This document shows, in pieces, positions 53,225 to 61,358 of a DNA stretch of 62,573 nt. The DNA lies in assembly GCA_020445255.1 (NCBI GenBank), contig JAGRGY010000025.1, positions 1 through 62,573 of the forward strand, in the 5' to 3' direction. Source of the stretch: Gammaproteobacteria bacterium (GTDB lineage Bacteria; Pseudomonadota; Gammaproteobacteria; Chromatiales; Chromatiaceae). The translations under genes were made by a program, and so were the position numbers. How positions within the stretch are numbered: position 1 is the stretch's first letter; the number at the start of each line of letters is the position of its first letter. The notes beneath the pieces are model-generated. The model was not told the DNA's origin. It was given only the letters and a program-made list of their open reading frames with translations, and ran no database searches.

Positions 53225-53338
53225 TTTCTGCCTCCCAAATCGCATCATCCGGGACAAACGATGATCAGTATATTAGCGAATACTAACTCTCAAAGTCAAG
53301 CGATGAGCGGGTGCCGCGAACGGCGTCGATGCGTGGAA
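53225..53338. promoter_or_regulatory. divergent promoter region of paralogue B and the OTR-type gene
   Basis: 114 bases, A/T-rich for this genome in 53255-53300, with the inverted repeat AGTAT (53268-53272) / ATACT (53280-53284), a possible operator. In-frame ATGs for the right-hand gene also occur at 53261 and 53303 inside this stretch. Confidence 0.45.
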
Positions 53339-54946
53339 ATGCGGCAAAATCTACTCTTGCTCCTGTTTATCGGCCTGCTTGCCGCGCACATGATCGCCCC
53401 CCCGTGCGCAGCCGCCTCCGGTTCCGCACCCAAATCGACGGTTACCGCGGACCATGGCAAGTTCGAGCAGCTCAAGGGACCCTTCGCGGACGGACCGGCG
53501 GTTACGCGCGCATGTCTGGGATGCCACACCGAGGCCGGCAAACAGCTGATCAAGACGACGCACTGGACCTGGGGGTTCGAGAACGCGGTCACCGGACAAC
53601 GTCTCGGCAAGAAGAATGTCGTCAATAATTTCTGTGTGGCCACCGCGACCAACTGGCCCCGCTGTACCAGTTGCCACATCGGGTACGGATGGAAAGACGA
53701 CCAGTATGACCTGACCGCCGAGGACCACGTCGACTGTCTGGTCTGTCATGACACCACCGGAACCTACCGCAAGTTCCCGACCGGTGCCGGTCATCCCAAT
53801 TACACCGCCAAGGAATGGCCGCCGAAGAGCGGCAAGATCTGGGCACCGCCGGATCTGGCCAATATCGCGCAACATGTCGGACCGCCAAGTCGCGACAATT
53901 GTGGGAGCTGCCACTTCTACGGTGGCGGAGGCGACGGCGTGAAGCACGGCCATCTCGACTCGTCGATGCACAAGCCGACGCATGCCACCGATGTGCACAT
54001 GGATAACGACGGGCTCAACTTCAGCTGCCAGACCTGTCACAGCGCGGGTGGACACGAGATCGCCGGCAGTCGGTACGCGCCGCGCGCCAGCGACAGCACG
54101 GGTATCGACATACCCGGGCGCACCGACAACAGCAGAGCGACCTGCGAATCCTGCCATGGCGGCACGCCACACGGACCCGATGCGAATTCCAAACTGGACG
54201 AGCACGTCAACAAGATTGCCTGCGTCACGTGCCATGTCCCGCAATTTGCACGCGGCGGGCGCAAGACGAAGATGTGGTGGGACTGGTCGACCGCCGGGCG
54301 CAAGGACCAGCACGGCAACCCGCTCGTGATCAAGGACCCGGACGGCTACCCGACCTACGACTTCAAGAAAGGCGACTTCCGCTGGGAAGCCGACGTCGTG
54401 CCTGAATACCGCTGGTTCAATGGCCGCATCAACTACAGCACGCTTGGCGACAGGATCGACGACAGTGGTGTGGTCGAGATCAACCGGATCGAGGGCGACG
54501 CCAGCGATCCGGCGTCACGCATCTGGCCGTTCAAGGTCATGCGCGGCCGGCAGCCCTACGACCGTCAGACCAAGGTCCTGGCGGTGCCGCACCTATTTGG
54601 CAAGGACGCTGACGCCTACTGGAAGAGCTTCGATTGGTCCCGCGCGATCAAGGTGGGGCTCGAGGCCACCGGACAGAAATTCAGCGGCGACTACGGCTTC
54701 GTCGAAACCGAGTACTCCTGGCCCGTCACGCACATGGTCGCGCCGAAGGGGCAGGCGCTGGCCTGTGCCGCCTGTCATAGCCGCGACGGCCGCATGGCCG
54801 GGGTCGACGGCATCTACATGCCGGGGCGCGACCGCTTCCGTTGGATGGACATGCTCGGCGGCCTGATCGTGTTCGGAACGGTCGGCGGCGTGGCGCTGCA
54901 TGGCCTCGGTCGGGTGTTTTCACGTCGTCGCCGGAGGAAATCCTGA
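53339..54946 (+). CDS. octaheme tetrathionate-reductase-family cytochrome c with C-terminal membrane anchor
   Basis: 535 aa from ATG 53339, which places a clean signal peptide at the N-terminus (MRQNLLLLLFIGLLAAHMIA); ATGs at 53303 and 53261 would lengthen it. Eight CXXCH sites at 59, 109, 133, 188, 230, 269, 295 and 476. NFCVATATNWPRCTSCH before haem 2 and GYGWKD match the OTR family of Shewanella, which reduces tetrathionate, nitrite and hydroxylamine in vitro. Unlike soluble OTR it ends with a membrane helix (about 505-525) and an Arg-rich cytoplasmic tail. Its stop overlaps the b561 start by one base (TGATG), so the two are probably partners. Confidence 0.88.
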   Translation: MRQNLLLLLFIGLLAAHMIAPPCAAASGSAPKSTVTADHGKFEQLKGPFADGPAVTRACLGCHTEAGKQLIKTTHWTWGFENAVTGQRLGKKNVVNNFCVATATNWPRCTSCHIGYGWKDDQYDLTAEDHVDCLVCHDTTGTYRKFPTGAGHPNYTAKEWPPKSGKIWAPPDLANIAQHVGPPSRDNCGSCHFYGGGGDGVKHGHLDSSMHKPTHATDVHMDNDGLNFSCQTCHSAGGHEIAGSRYAPRASDSTGIDIPGRTDNSRATCESCHGGTPHGPDANSKLDEHVNKIACVTCHVPQFARGGRKTKMWWDWSTAGRKDQHGNPLVIKDPDGYPTYDFKKGDFRWEADVVPEYRWFNGRINYSTLGDRIDDSGVVEINRIEGDASDPASRIWPFKVMRGRQPYDRQTKVLAVPHLFGKDADAYWKSFDWSRAIKVGLEATGQKFSGDYGFVETEYSWPVTHMVAPKGQALACAACHSRDGRMAGVDGIYMPGRDRFRWMDMLGGLIVFGTVGGVALHGLGRVFSRRRRRKS

Positions 54947-55587
54947 TGGCTAGAATCTATCTTTATTCACGCTTCCTGCGTCTGTATCACTGGCTGCAGG
55001 CACTGCTCGTGATCGCGCTGTTGCTGACCGGATTCGAGGTGCACGGAACGATCGCGGTGTCCGGCTTCGAGCGCGCGGCGACATATCACGGCATCGCCGC
55101 CTGGAGTCTGCTTGGTCTGTGGGCCTTGGCCTGGTTCTGGCATGTGACGACCGGAGAGTGGAAACAGTATATCCCCTCGCCGATCGACCGCGTCGTGGCG
55201 ATGCTGCGCTATTACGGAGTCGGCATCTTCAGGGGCGAACCGCACCCGTTCCACAAGGACCGCTGGCAACGCCACAATCCGCTGCAGCGCATGGCCTACC
55301 TGTCACTGCACGTCGTGATCGGCCCGCTGATCTGGCTCAGCGGCCTCGCTTACATCTTCTACCCGTACTGGCAGGCCGAGCCAATGGCCGGGATGACGTT
55401 GACCCCGGTTGCGCTGCTGCACACCCTGGGTGCGTTTCTGATGCTGGCGTTCCTTTGCGTGCATCTCTATCTCGCCCTGACGACCTCCGAACGGCCGTTC
55501 GGATTCCTCAAGGGCATGATCACCGGATACGAGGAGCTTGGCGACGATCCGCGGGCGCCCGCCAGTCGGGACAAGGAAACGGCCTGA
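54946..55587 (+). CDS. cytochrome b561-type membrane protein
   Basis: 213 aa, four membrane helices with candidate haem b ligands His15, His48, His66, His122, His159 and His173. It belongs to the prokaryotic cytochrome b561 / hydrogenase-type cytochrome b group that exchanges electrons with quinones. Translationally coupled to the anchored octaheme cytochrome, for which it would be the quinol-facing module. Confidence 0.87.
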   Translation: MARIYLYSRFLRLYHWLQALLVIALLLTGFEVHGTIAVSGFERAATYHGIAAWSLLGLWALAWFWHVTTGEWKQYIPSPIDRVVAMLRYYGVGIFRGEPHPFHKDRWQRHNPLQRMAYLSLHVVIGPLIWLSGLAYIFYPYWQAEPMAGMTLTPVALLHTLGAFLMLAFLCVHLYLALTTSERPFGFLKGMITGYEELGDDPRAPASRDKETA

Positions 55588-55705
55588 CGCAGGAGGGAGC
55601 GATCACCCAACCGGACCGACCGGCGACGCAAAATTATGCTATTGATTGTGTCTCGATCACGTGCCCGGCCTGTCCGGGCGTCACAAGCCAGGAGGAATAG
55701 CCACA

Positions 55706-56266
55706 GTGGGTAAGCCCGAAATCACCGAAGAGATGATCTTCCAGTGCTTCGCCGCGGCGCAGCAATCGCCCGACGCGACGCGCACGGCGGAGTCGTTCGT
55801 CGACGTCGAGGAGTACGAAAACCAGATCATGTACCCGGAATTCGCCCGCTGGGCGAAAAAGGCCGGCCATCCGCAGTTGGCGACCCTGTTCATGAAGGTC
55901 GCCGGTGAAGAGAAGCTGCATGCGGTATGGCTGCGCGAGCTCTACGACGACATCGGAGCACCCGACCGTGGCGAGGACACCCAGCGTGCGATCGATGCGT
56001 TGACGACGATCCGAGCCAATTGCGATGCGCTGATCGCGATGAATCCCGACGGTGTGGTCGAGAAGGCGCTGCGCGTTGCCATCTCGGTCGAGGAGCGCGA
56101 ATACCGCGACATCTATCCGCGCTTCCGCGATCAGGCCAGGGCCGCCGGACGCGAGCGCGAGGCCGAGGTGTATCAGCGTGTGGTCGATTCGGAGGCCCAG
56201 CACGCCGACTGGTTCCGCGCCGCACTGGCCGAGTTCGAAGGCGGTCGCGCCGCGGTCGCGCACTAG
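55706..56266 (+). CDS. rubrerythrin-like ferritin-fold diiron protein
   Basis: 186 aa. A four-helix bundle with two ExxH motifs (Glu69-x2-His72 and Glu163-x2-His166) and further carboxylates at Glu35/36 and Glu129/130, as in rubrerythrin. No rubredoxin domain (no CxxC pairs), so it is an erythrin-type peroxidase or oxidase. GTG 55706 follows AGGAGG by about ten bases; it is the start that aligns with the fold. Downstream of the cytochromes on the same strand, perhaps for peroxide protection. Confidence 0.82.
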   Translation: MGKPEITEEMIFQCFAAAQQSPDATRTAESFVDVEEYENQIMYPEFARWAKKAGHPQLATLFMKVAGEEKLHAVWLRELYDDIGAPDRGEDTQRAIDALTTIRANCDALIAMNPDGVVEKALRVAISVEEREYRDIYPRFRDQARAAGREREAEVYQRVVDSEAQHADWFRAALAEFEGGRAAVAH

Positions 56267-56282
56267 GTAGGCACCAGCCTTT

Positions 56283-56321
56283 CGGATGCCCCGTCGCTCT
56301 CGATGAACGGCGGGGCATCCG
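56283..56321. terminator. strong hairpin after the ferritin-like gene
   Basis: CGGATGCCCCG (56283-56293) pairs perfectly over 11 bases with CGGGGCATCCG (56311-56321) across a 17-base loop. No T run follows, so it may be an mRNA-stabilising or Rho-assisted end. Confidence 0.5.
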
Positions 56322-56445
56322 GCGGTCCCGATTCAACGGGAAGCGCCGCCCCAATCCCCGCGCCTGATCAAGATCGTCACCGCCCTGCCGATTGTGTGAC
56401 GAGGACGGCGCGCGCGCGCCGATTCGACAGGGAATCGGAGACTCC

Positions 56446-58419
56446 ATGCAGCAGACCGCCAGTCGGCACATTTCGGGGCAGGTGTTGCCCGCGACTGCCG
56501 AACGAACCGAAACGGCGGCGCATGCGGGGAATCGTCAGGCCCTGTGGCAGACGCTGTTCTTCCGCCCCAACGGCCGCCTGAACCAGGAACAGGGGCAGGC
56601 GCTGGCACGCATACTGCTCGCCGCGACCGGCTGCGCGATCTTTCTCGTCATCGGCCGTTTCGGTTACGGCGAAACCCCTTTTCTCGTCACGCTCGTCTAC
56701 CTGCTCGGCAGCGCGCTGCACCTGTCCTTCGTGACGCGCCACAAGAACCGCTACCTGTGGCGACGCTATATCGTCATCGTGCTGGACCTGGGGCTGGCGA
56801 CCTACGTGACGGCCTACTTCGAGAATGCGGGCGTGGCGTTCTACCCGTTGTTTCTGTGGGTCATGGTCGGCAACGGCATTCGCTACGGCCAGCATTACAT
56901 GCAGTTCGCGACGCTGCTTGGCCTGCTCGGCTTCAGCGGCGCACTGGCGACCAGTGGCCTGCTGTCGTCGCAGCCCGGCACCTACATCGGCCTGATGTTC
57001 GGCCTGGTGCTGATGCCAAAATTCTTTCTGGTCATGATCGACCGGCTGACCGAAGCCAACAGCAAACTCCAGGCCCAGCGCGACGAGGCCGAGTTCATGG
57101 CCACACACGACGTTCTTACCGGTCTGCCGAACCGCGCTTACCTGCACACGCGCATCCATCAGTCACTGGCACGTGCCAAACGCGGGCAGCGCGAACTCAC
57201 GATCGCGTTCATCGATCTCGATGCATTCAAGGAGATCAACGACAGCTTCGGTCACGAGTACGGCGACTTCCTGCTCGCCCAGGTCGCCGAGGCAATGAAA
57301 TCGGTCGTACGCGAGAGCGACACCGTGGCCCGCTTGGGCGGGGACGAATTCGTGGTCGTCATCGAGGACAGCGAGGACGGCCCCGGTGCCGACACGCTGA
57401 TCGAGCGCCTGTTTTCGTGCGTCGGGCGCTATTACTCGATCGGCGAATACGAGACCTTCGTCACCTGGAGCTGCGGACTCGTCGTCTATCCACGCGACGG
57501 CAACGACGTGCACACCTTGCTCAAGCACGCCGACACCGCCATGTACGCGGCCAAGGAAAAGGGGCCGAACCACTTTGTGTTCTACGATCCGAGCATGTCG
57601 CAGCAGGTGTCCGACCAGCTCGCGCTGCGCGACGAGCTGCGTCAGGCCCTCGACAGGGGACAGCTGGAGGTCTACTACCAGCCGATCGTCGACGCGTGCA
57701 GCGGTCGGGTCAGCTCGGCCGAGGCCCTGTTGCGCTGGAATCATCCGCAGCGCGGTCTGTTGTCGCCGACGCAGTTCATCGAGATCGCCGAGCACAGCGG
57801 CCTGATAACGCCGATCGGCCGTTGGGTGGTCGGCGAGGCGCTCGCCACGGCCGCGCTATGGCAGGCGGTCAGCGACGAGCCGGTCACGATGCACGTGAAC
57901 GTATCCGCCCACCAGCTGCGTATGGATTCGTTCGTCGACGAGATCCGTGAGCTGATCGATGCCAGCGGCCTGCCGTCGTGCGTGCTCGACCTTGAGGTGA
58001 CAGAAAGTGCGCTGCTGCAGGATGTCGGGCGTGCGGAACAGCTGCTGGTGCAACTGCGCGAGATCGGCGTCCGGGTTGCGCTCGACGACTTCGGCACCGG
58101 CTTCTCGTCGCTTTCCTATCTGAAGCGCCTGCCGGTCGACGTGATCAAGGTCGACAAGTCCTTCATCGACGAGGTCCCCGCCAATGTGCGCGACTGTGCG
58201 CTGGTGGACGCGGTGTTGACCCTGGGGGACCGTCTCGATCACGCGATCGTGGCCGAGGGGGTCGAGACCGAGAGCCAGCGCGACTGGCTCGTCATGCATG
58301 GTTGCCGCTACCTGCAGGGCTTCCTTTTCAGCCGCCCGGTGCCGCGACCACGTTTCCTCGACCTGACCGATGCCGTGTTCGAAACCGCTCCCACCGCGGT
58401 CGCCAGCGTCGGCTCCTGA
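56446..58419 (+). CDS. membrane GGDEF-EAL protein
   Basis: 657 aa from ATG 56446, with GGAG before it. Five or six membrane helices in residues ~48-200 form a sensor-like block without a named family, then a GGDEF domain (GGDEF at 298-302, RESD inhibitory site just before) and an EAL domain (EAL at 426-428, DDFGTGFSSLSYLK). Both catalytic signatures look intact, so it may make or degrade c-di-GMP. Nearest neighbours are the ferritin-like gene and, converging, a 115-aa hypothetical gene (9-base gap). Confidence 0.92.
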   Translation: MQQTASRHISGQVLPATAERTETAAHAGNRQALWQTLFFRPNGRLNQEQGQALARILLAATGCAIFLVIGRFGYGETPFLVTLVYLLGSALHLSFVTRHKNRYLWRRYIVIVLDLGLATYVTAYFENAGVAFYPLFLWVMVGNGIRYGQHYMQFATLLGLLGFSGALATSGLLSSQPGTYIGLMFGLVLMPKFFLVMIDRLTEANSKLQAQRDEAEFMATHDVLTGLPNRAYLHTRIHQSLARAKRGQRELTIAFIDLDAFKEINDSFGHEYGDFLLAQVAEAMKSVVRESDTVARLGGDEFVVVIEDSEDGPGADTLIERLFSCVGRYYSIGEYETFVTWSCGLVVYPRDGNDVHTLLKHADTAMYAAKEKGPNHFVFYDPSMSQQVSDQLALRDELRQALDRGQLEVYYQPIVDACSGRVSSAEALLRWNHPQRGLLSPTQFIEIAEHSGLITPIGRWVVGEALATAALWQAVSDEPVTMHVNVSAHQLRMDSFVDEIRELIDASGLPSCVLDLEVTESALLQDVGRAEQLLVQLREIGVRVALDDFGTGFSSLSYLKRLPVDVIKVDKSFIDEVPANVRDCALVDAVLTLGDRLDHAIVAEGVETESQRDWLVMHGCRYLQGFLFSRPVPRPRFLDLTDAVFETAPTAVASVGS

Positions 58420-58428
58420 AGGGACGCG

Positions 58429-58776
58429 TCAGTCTTCGACCAACGCCACGTCCGCAATTCCGCTGCGCGGATCGATACGCAACTCGAAACACGCGTGGAC
58501 CGGAAAGTCGACGGGGTCGTCATGGCAGTTGCAGCCGCCGACCCGTTCGGAAAAGAACACACCGATGCGCGCGTGCGCGCGGCCGTTTTCGGCCCATAGT
58601 CGAAGTACACTGATGTCGCGCACCGACTCGTCGGCGATTCCGCCCCGGCTGCACGCCAGGTGCAGCGGCAGCGCACCCGATGGCAGTGCGTGCAGCAGCG
58701 ACTGCAGGCGGACCCGGTCGGAAGGCACACCACCGTTGCGGTGACACTCACTGAGATCGAGCCGAATGACGTTCAT
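58429..58776 (-). CDS. hypothetical protein, 115 aa
   Basis: Acidic and cysteine-containing, with a CNCHDD cluster near residue 84 that could bind metal and a C-terminus of FELRIDPRSGIADVALVED. GGGGGATC precedes the ATG. No signal peptide or membrane helix; no family recognised. Confidence 0.55.
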   Translation of the reverse strand: MNVIRLDLSECHRNGGVPSDRVRLQSLLHALPSGALPLHLACSRGGIADESVRDISVLRLWAENGRAHARIGVFFSERVGGCNCHDDPVDFPVHACFELRIDPRSGIADVALVED

Positions 58777-58886
58777 GATCCCCCACGGTTATTCAGCGTG
58801 GTCTGCTAGGGTTACGGGTACCGTCGCGTGGGCAAGCCACGCGGCGGCAGAATAACTTGCAAGACACGCGCCAAAGGAGACCTAGC

Positions 58887-59090
58887 ATGTCCGTAGCCAA
58901 AGTCACCGAGATCATCTCCTCGTCCAAACAGGGGTTCGACGACGCCGTTGCCAAGGGCGTCAAGCGCGCCTCGAAAACCCTGAAGAATGTCACGTCGGCG
59001 TGGGTGCAGAGCCAGCAGGTCGTCGTTTGCGACGGCAAGATCAAGGAATACCGCGTCAACCTCAAGGTCACCTTCGTTCTCAGCGACTGA
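58887..59090 (+). CDS. dodecin (flavin-binding)
   Basis: 67 aa. MSVAKVTEIISSSKQGFDDAV is the family N-terminus and the beta strands QVVVCDGKIKEYRVNLKVTF complete the fold; Trp in TSAWVQSQQ sits at the flavin-stacking position. Forms a dodecamer that stores riboflavin, FMN or CoA. AAAGGAGA is ideally spaced before ATG 58887. Confidence 0.93.
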   Translation: MSVAKVTEIISSSKQGFDDAVAKGVKRASKTLKNVTSAWVQSQQVVVCDGKIKEYRVNLKVTFVLSD

Positions 59091-59159
59091 GCCGACAAGG
59101 AAACAGGTCACTGCTGCACCACTCGGGCGCAGTGCTGACGACCTGCGCACCGTCCGCAA

Positions 59160-59702
59160 TCAGCCGGTGAATGCCTCGTCCGAGGCCAGGTAGGCCCGTT
59201 CGCCCGGCGTATTCGCACGGCCGAGAATCGCGTTGCGATGCGGGAAGCGCCCGAATCGTCGGATCAATTCGCGGTGGTGGCGGGCGAAGCGCAGGTTGTC
59301 CTCCAGGCCGGCGGCGGCAAACAGGTCGACCACGAGATCCTGATCGTCGATCGACTCGCTGTGCATCAATGGCATGTACAGGAATGCCAGCTGCGCACGC
59401 GGCAGATCGCGGTCGAAACCCGCCTCGACCGCCCGTTTGGTCACCGCCACGGCCTGGGTCTCGGTTGCGAACGACTCGGGCCGGCCGCGATACATGTTGA
59501 GCGGTAACTGGTCCAGCACGATCGCCAGTGCGAGCGCACCTTCCGGCGTGGTTTGCCATTCGTCGAGATGCCCCAGCGCTGCGGCATGCCAGGTGTCCTC
59601 GAATCGTTCGCGGATCTCGGCGTCCAGTTCCGGTGTCGCACGGAACCAGCGCCTGTGCATGCCGGGCGCGAACCAGAATTCAATGATTTCGCTTGGCTCC
59701 AT
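59160..59702 (-). CDS. DUF924 family protein
   Basis: 180 aa, all helical. IIEFWF at the start, WFRATPELDAEIRERFE, the LDQLPLNMYRG box and FGRFPHRNAILGR are the conserved DUF924 blocks (TPR-like fold, function unknown). ATG 59700-59702 (MEPSEIIEFWF) is the family start; the frame remains open to 60065 but that part is not conserved. Confidence 0.88.
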   Translation of the reverse strand: MEPSEIIEFWFAPGMHRRWFRATPELDAEIRERFEDTWHAAALGHLDEWQTTPEGALALAIVLDQLPLNMYRGRPESFATETQAVAVTKRAVEAGFDRDLPRAQLAFLYMPLMHSESIDDQDLVVDLFAAAGLEDNLRFARHHRELIRRFGRFPHRNAILGRANTPGERAYLASDEAFTG

Positions 59703-60004
59703 GTGTCTTGCCCTTGCGCGCTTGGCGCCTGCATCCGTCGTAAGGAAGTCTACGGGACGCACGCCAACCATAAGAGACGGCATGACACACCCCTGGGTGG
59801 CGTACGCGCGGATGTCCTGCGGTCGTAATCCGGCCGACAGGCTGCGCCACCACCGATCGGCGGTGTGACGTTCGGGAATTTGCAGTCGATCACATCGGTG
59901 CGCTACCGAACCAGTCTTGGGCGACCAGACTACCCGCAGACATCGGGGGGCGCTCGCCCGCCGCTTCCGCGCCCGACAAAATCGTTTGCAATGAGGGCAA
60001 CACG
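59703..60004. other. gap between DUF924 and the PEP-CTERM-like gene (302 bases)
   Basis: Carries the divergent promoters. No element matching a consensus was found; an open frame here continues the DUF924 gene upstream but has no resemblance to it. Confidence 0.4.
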
Positions 60005-60625
60005 ATGCACGAACGTCGCACCATGCTGGCCGCCGTCGGCTGCGCCCTGTCGCTGTCGCTACCATCGGTCGCTGCGGCCGCGCTGGTGGTCATCGATTTC
60101 GATGATCTTGCGGCCGGGACCGTCGTGACCGACCAGTACGCCGATCGAGGCGTTGTTTTCTCGATCGACAACCACGCGACGGCGCAAGCGGTGATCATCG
60201 AAGACATCCCCGGATCGCAGGTCAACCCCTCGTCGCCGAATGCGCTGAGCAACGATGTCGACCCCGCGCTGATGCCGGTGCAGATCATCCGCGCGACGTT
60301 CGTCGACCCCGGCGACGGGGTCACGCCAACCACGACGGACATGGTCAGCTTCCGCTACACCAGCGACCAACCCGACTTCGGTCGCCTCGAGGCCTACAGT
60401 GCACTGGATCAACTGCTCGCGTCGGCCGTCAGCGTCGAGCCCGGCTTTCAGGTCAGCGAGACTTTGTCGGTATCCGCCAGCGGCATTGCCTACGTGTTGA
60501 TCCACCCGGAAACGGATGTCTGGGTCGACGACTTTACCTTCAGTGTCGTCCCGCTACCGGCAGCCGCCTGGCTGTTCGTTTCCGCGCTGGCCGGCGTGTT
60601 GGGACTGGGCGTGGTCCGCAACTGA
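60005..60625 (+). CDS. exported protein with PEP-CTERM-like C-terminal sorting signal
   Basis: 206 aa. A signal peptide (MLAAVGCALSLSLPSVAAAA), a beta-rich body starting VIDFDDLAAGTVVTDQYADRGVVF, a segment commonly seen in PEP-CTERM proteins, and a C-terminal VPLPAAAWLFVSALAGVLGLGV helix with a final arginine. This matches the VPLPAA variant of the exosortase sorting tag. No exosortase gene is in the window. Location on the cell surface or in the matrix is inferred. Confidence 0.8.
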   Translation: MHERRTMLAAVGCALSLSLPSVAAAALVVIDFDDLAAGTVVTDQYADRGVVFSIDNHATAQAVIIEDIPGSQVNPSSPNALSNDVDPALMPVQIIRATFVDPGDGVTPTTTDMVSFRYTSDQPDFGRLEAYSALDQLLASAVSVEPGFQVSETLSVSASGIAYVLIHPETDVWVDDFTFSVVPLPAAAWLFVSALAGVLGLGVVRN

Positions 60626-60816
60626 CGACACCGACCCGGCTACGCGCCAGATCGCCATCGCGGCGGTGCGGCCGTCGAGATGCCGCGGCACGCCCGTTTT
60701 CGGCAAACCGGTTGAGGAACGCGGCATCGAGAACCGGCGTCGCCCGGAACCGTCCGCGTGCGTGCGGCGTGACGACCCCGAATCCAGCGCCTTGCTGGCC
60801 GATCGGGTCACACCAC

Positions 60817-61206
60817 TCATGCCTCGAGCTGAGCGGCGACGCGCTGCAGGCGCGCCCGCACGTCGCCGGCCAGGGCATTGATGTCGGGATTGCCGACCAG
60901 CTCGAGCACGGCGGCGGGGTCCATGAAGGCCACGGTAACGGAATCGTCGTCCTCTTCGCGCACGACCACGTTGCACGGGAGCAGCAGACCGATATCGGCA
61001 TCCGTTGTGATCGCGCGGTTGGCCAGCGTCGGGTTGCACGCGCCGAGAATGCGGTAGGGACGGCGGTCGAGATCGAGTTTCGCCTTGAACGTCTTGGCGA
61101 CGTCGATATCGCTCAACACGCCGAAGCCCTCGGTCTTCAACGCCGCGGTGACGTTCTCGACCACCTGTTCGAAGTTGCCTCTCGGGCGGACATGGAAGCC
61201 GTACAT
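60817..61206 (-). CDS. DUF302 family protein
   Basis: 129 aa. FEQVVENVTAALKTEGFGVLSDIDV and the core YRILGACNPTLANRAI with LLLPCNVVV are the DUF302 hallmarks (one cysteine in GACNP, one in LPCN). Cytosolic; the fold binds small ligands, function unknown. Lies ahead of a CusA-type pump gene on the same strand, possibly a stress-linked pair. Confidence 0.88.
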   Translation of the reverse strand: MYGFHVRPRGNFEQVVENVTAALKTEGFGVLSDIDVAKTFKAKLDLDRRPYRILGACNPTLANRAITTDADIGLLLPCNVVVREEDDDSVTVAFMDPAAVLELVGNPDINALAGDVRARLQRVAAQLEA

Positions 61207-61358
61207 GATGGTTCTCCTCGCTGGTCAGGCAAATGTGCACGCGCCGGGTTTCGCGGCGCGGGATGCTGTCGTCACCGCGACAGGATAGAACAATGTCCAG
61301 GACGAGCGGGACCGCATCGGCCGACAACTGCACAGCGCAGTCGGCATGCCGGTGGCCG

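Noticed and set aside
52964..53338. N-terminal extension of the OTR-type cytochrome upstream to 52964
   Set aside because: The extension is Gln/Arg-rich, lies opposite the better supported 80-aa membrane gene, and would bury the signal peptide.
59703..60065. Longer DUF924 start upstream
   Set aside because: The extra 121 codons show no conserved sequence; the family starts at the ATG used.
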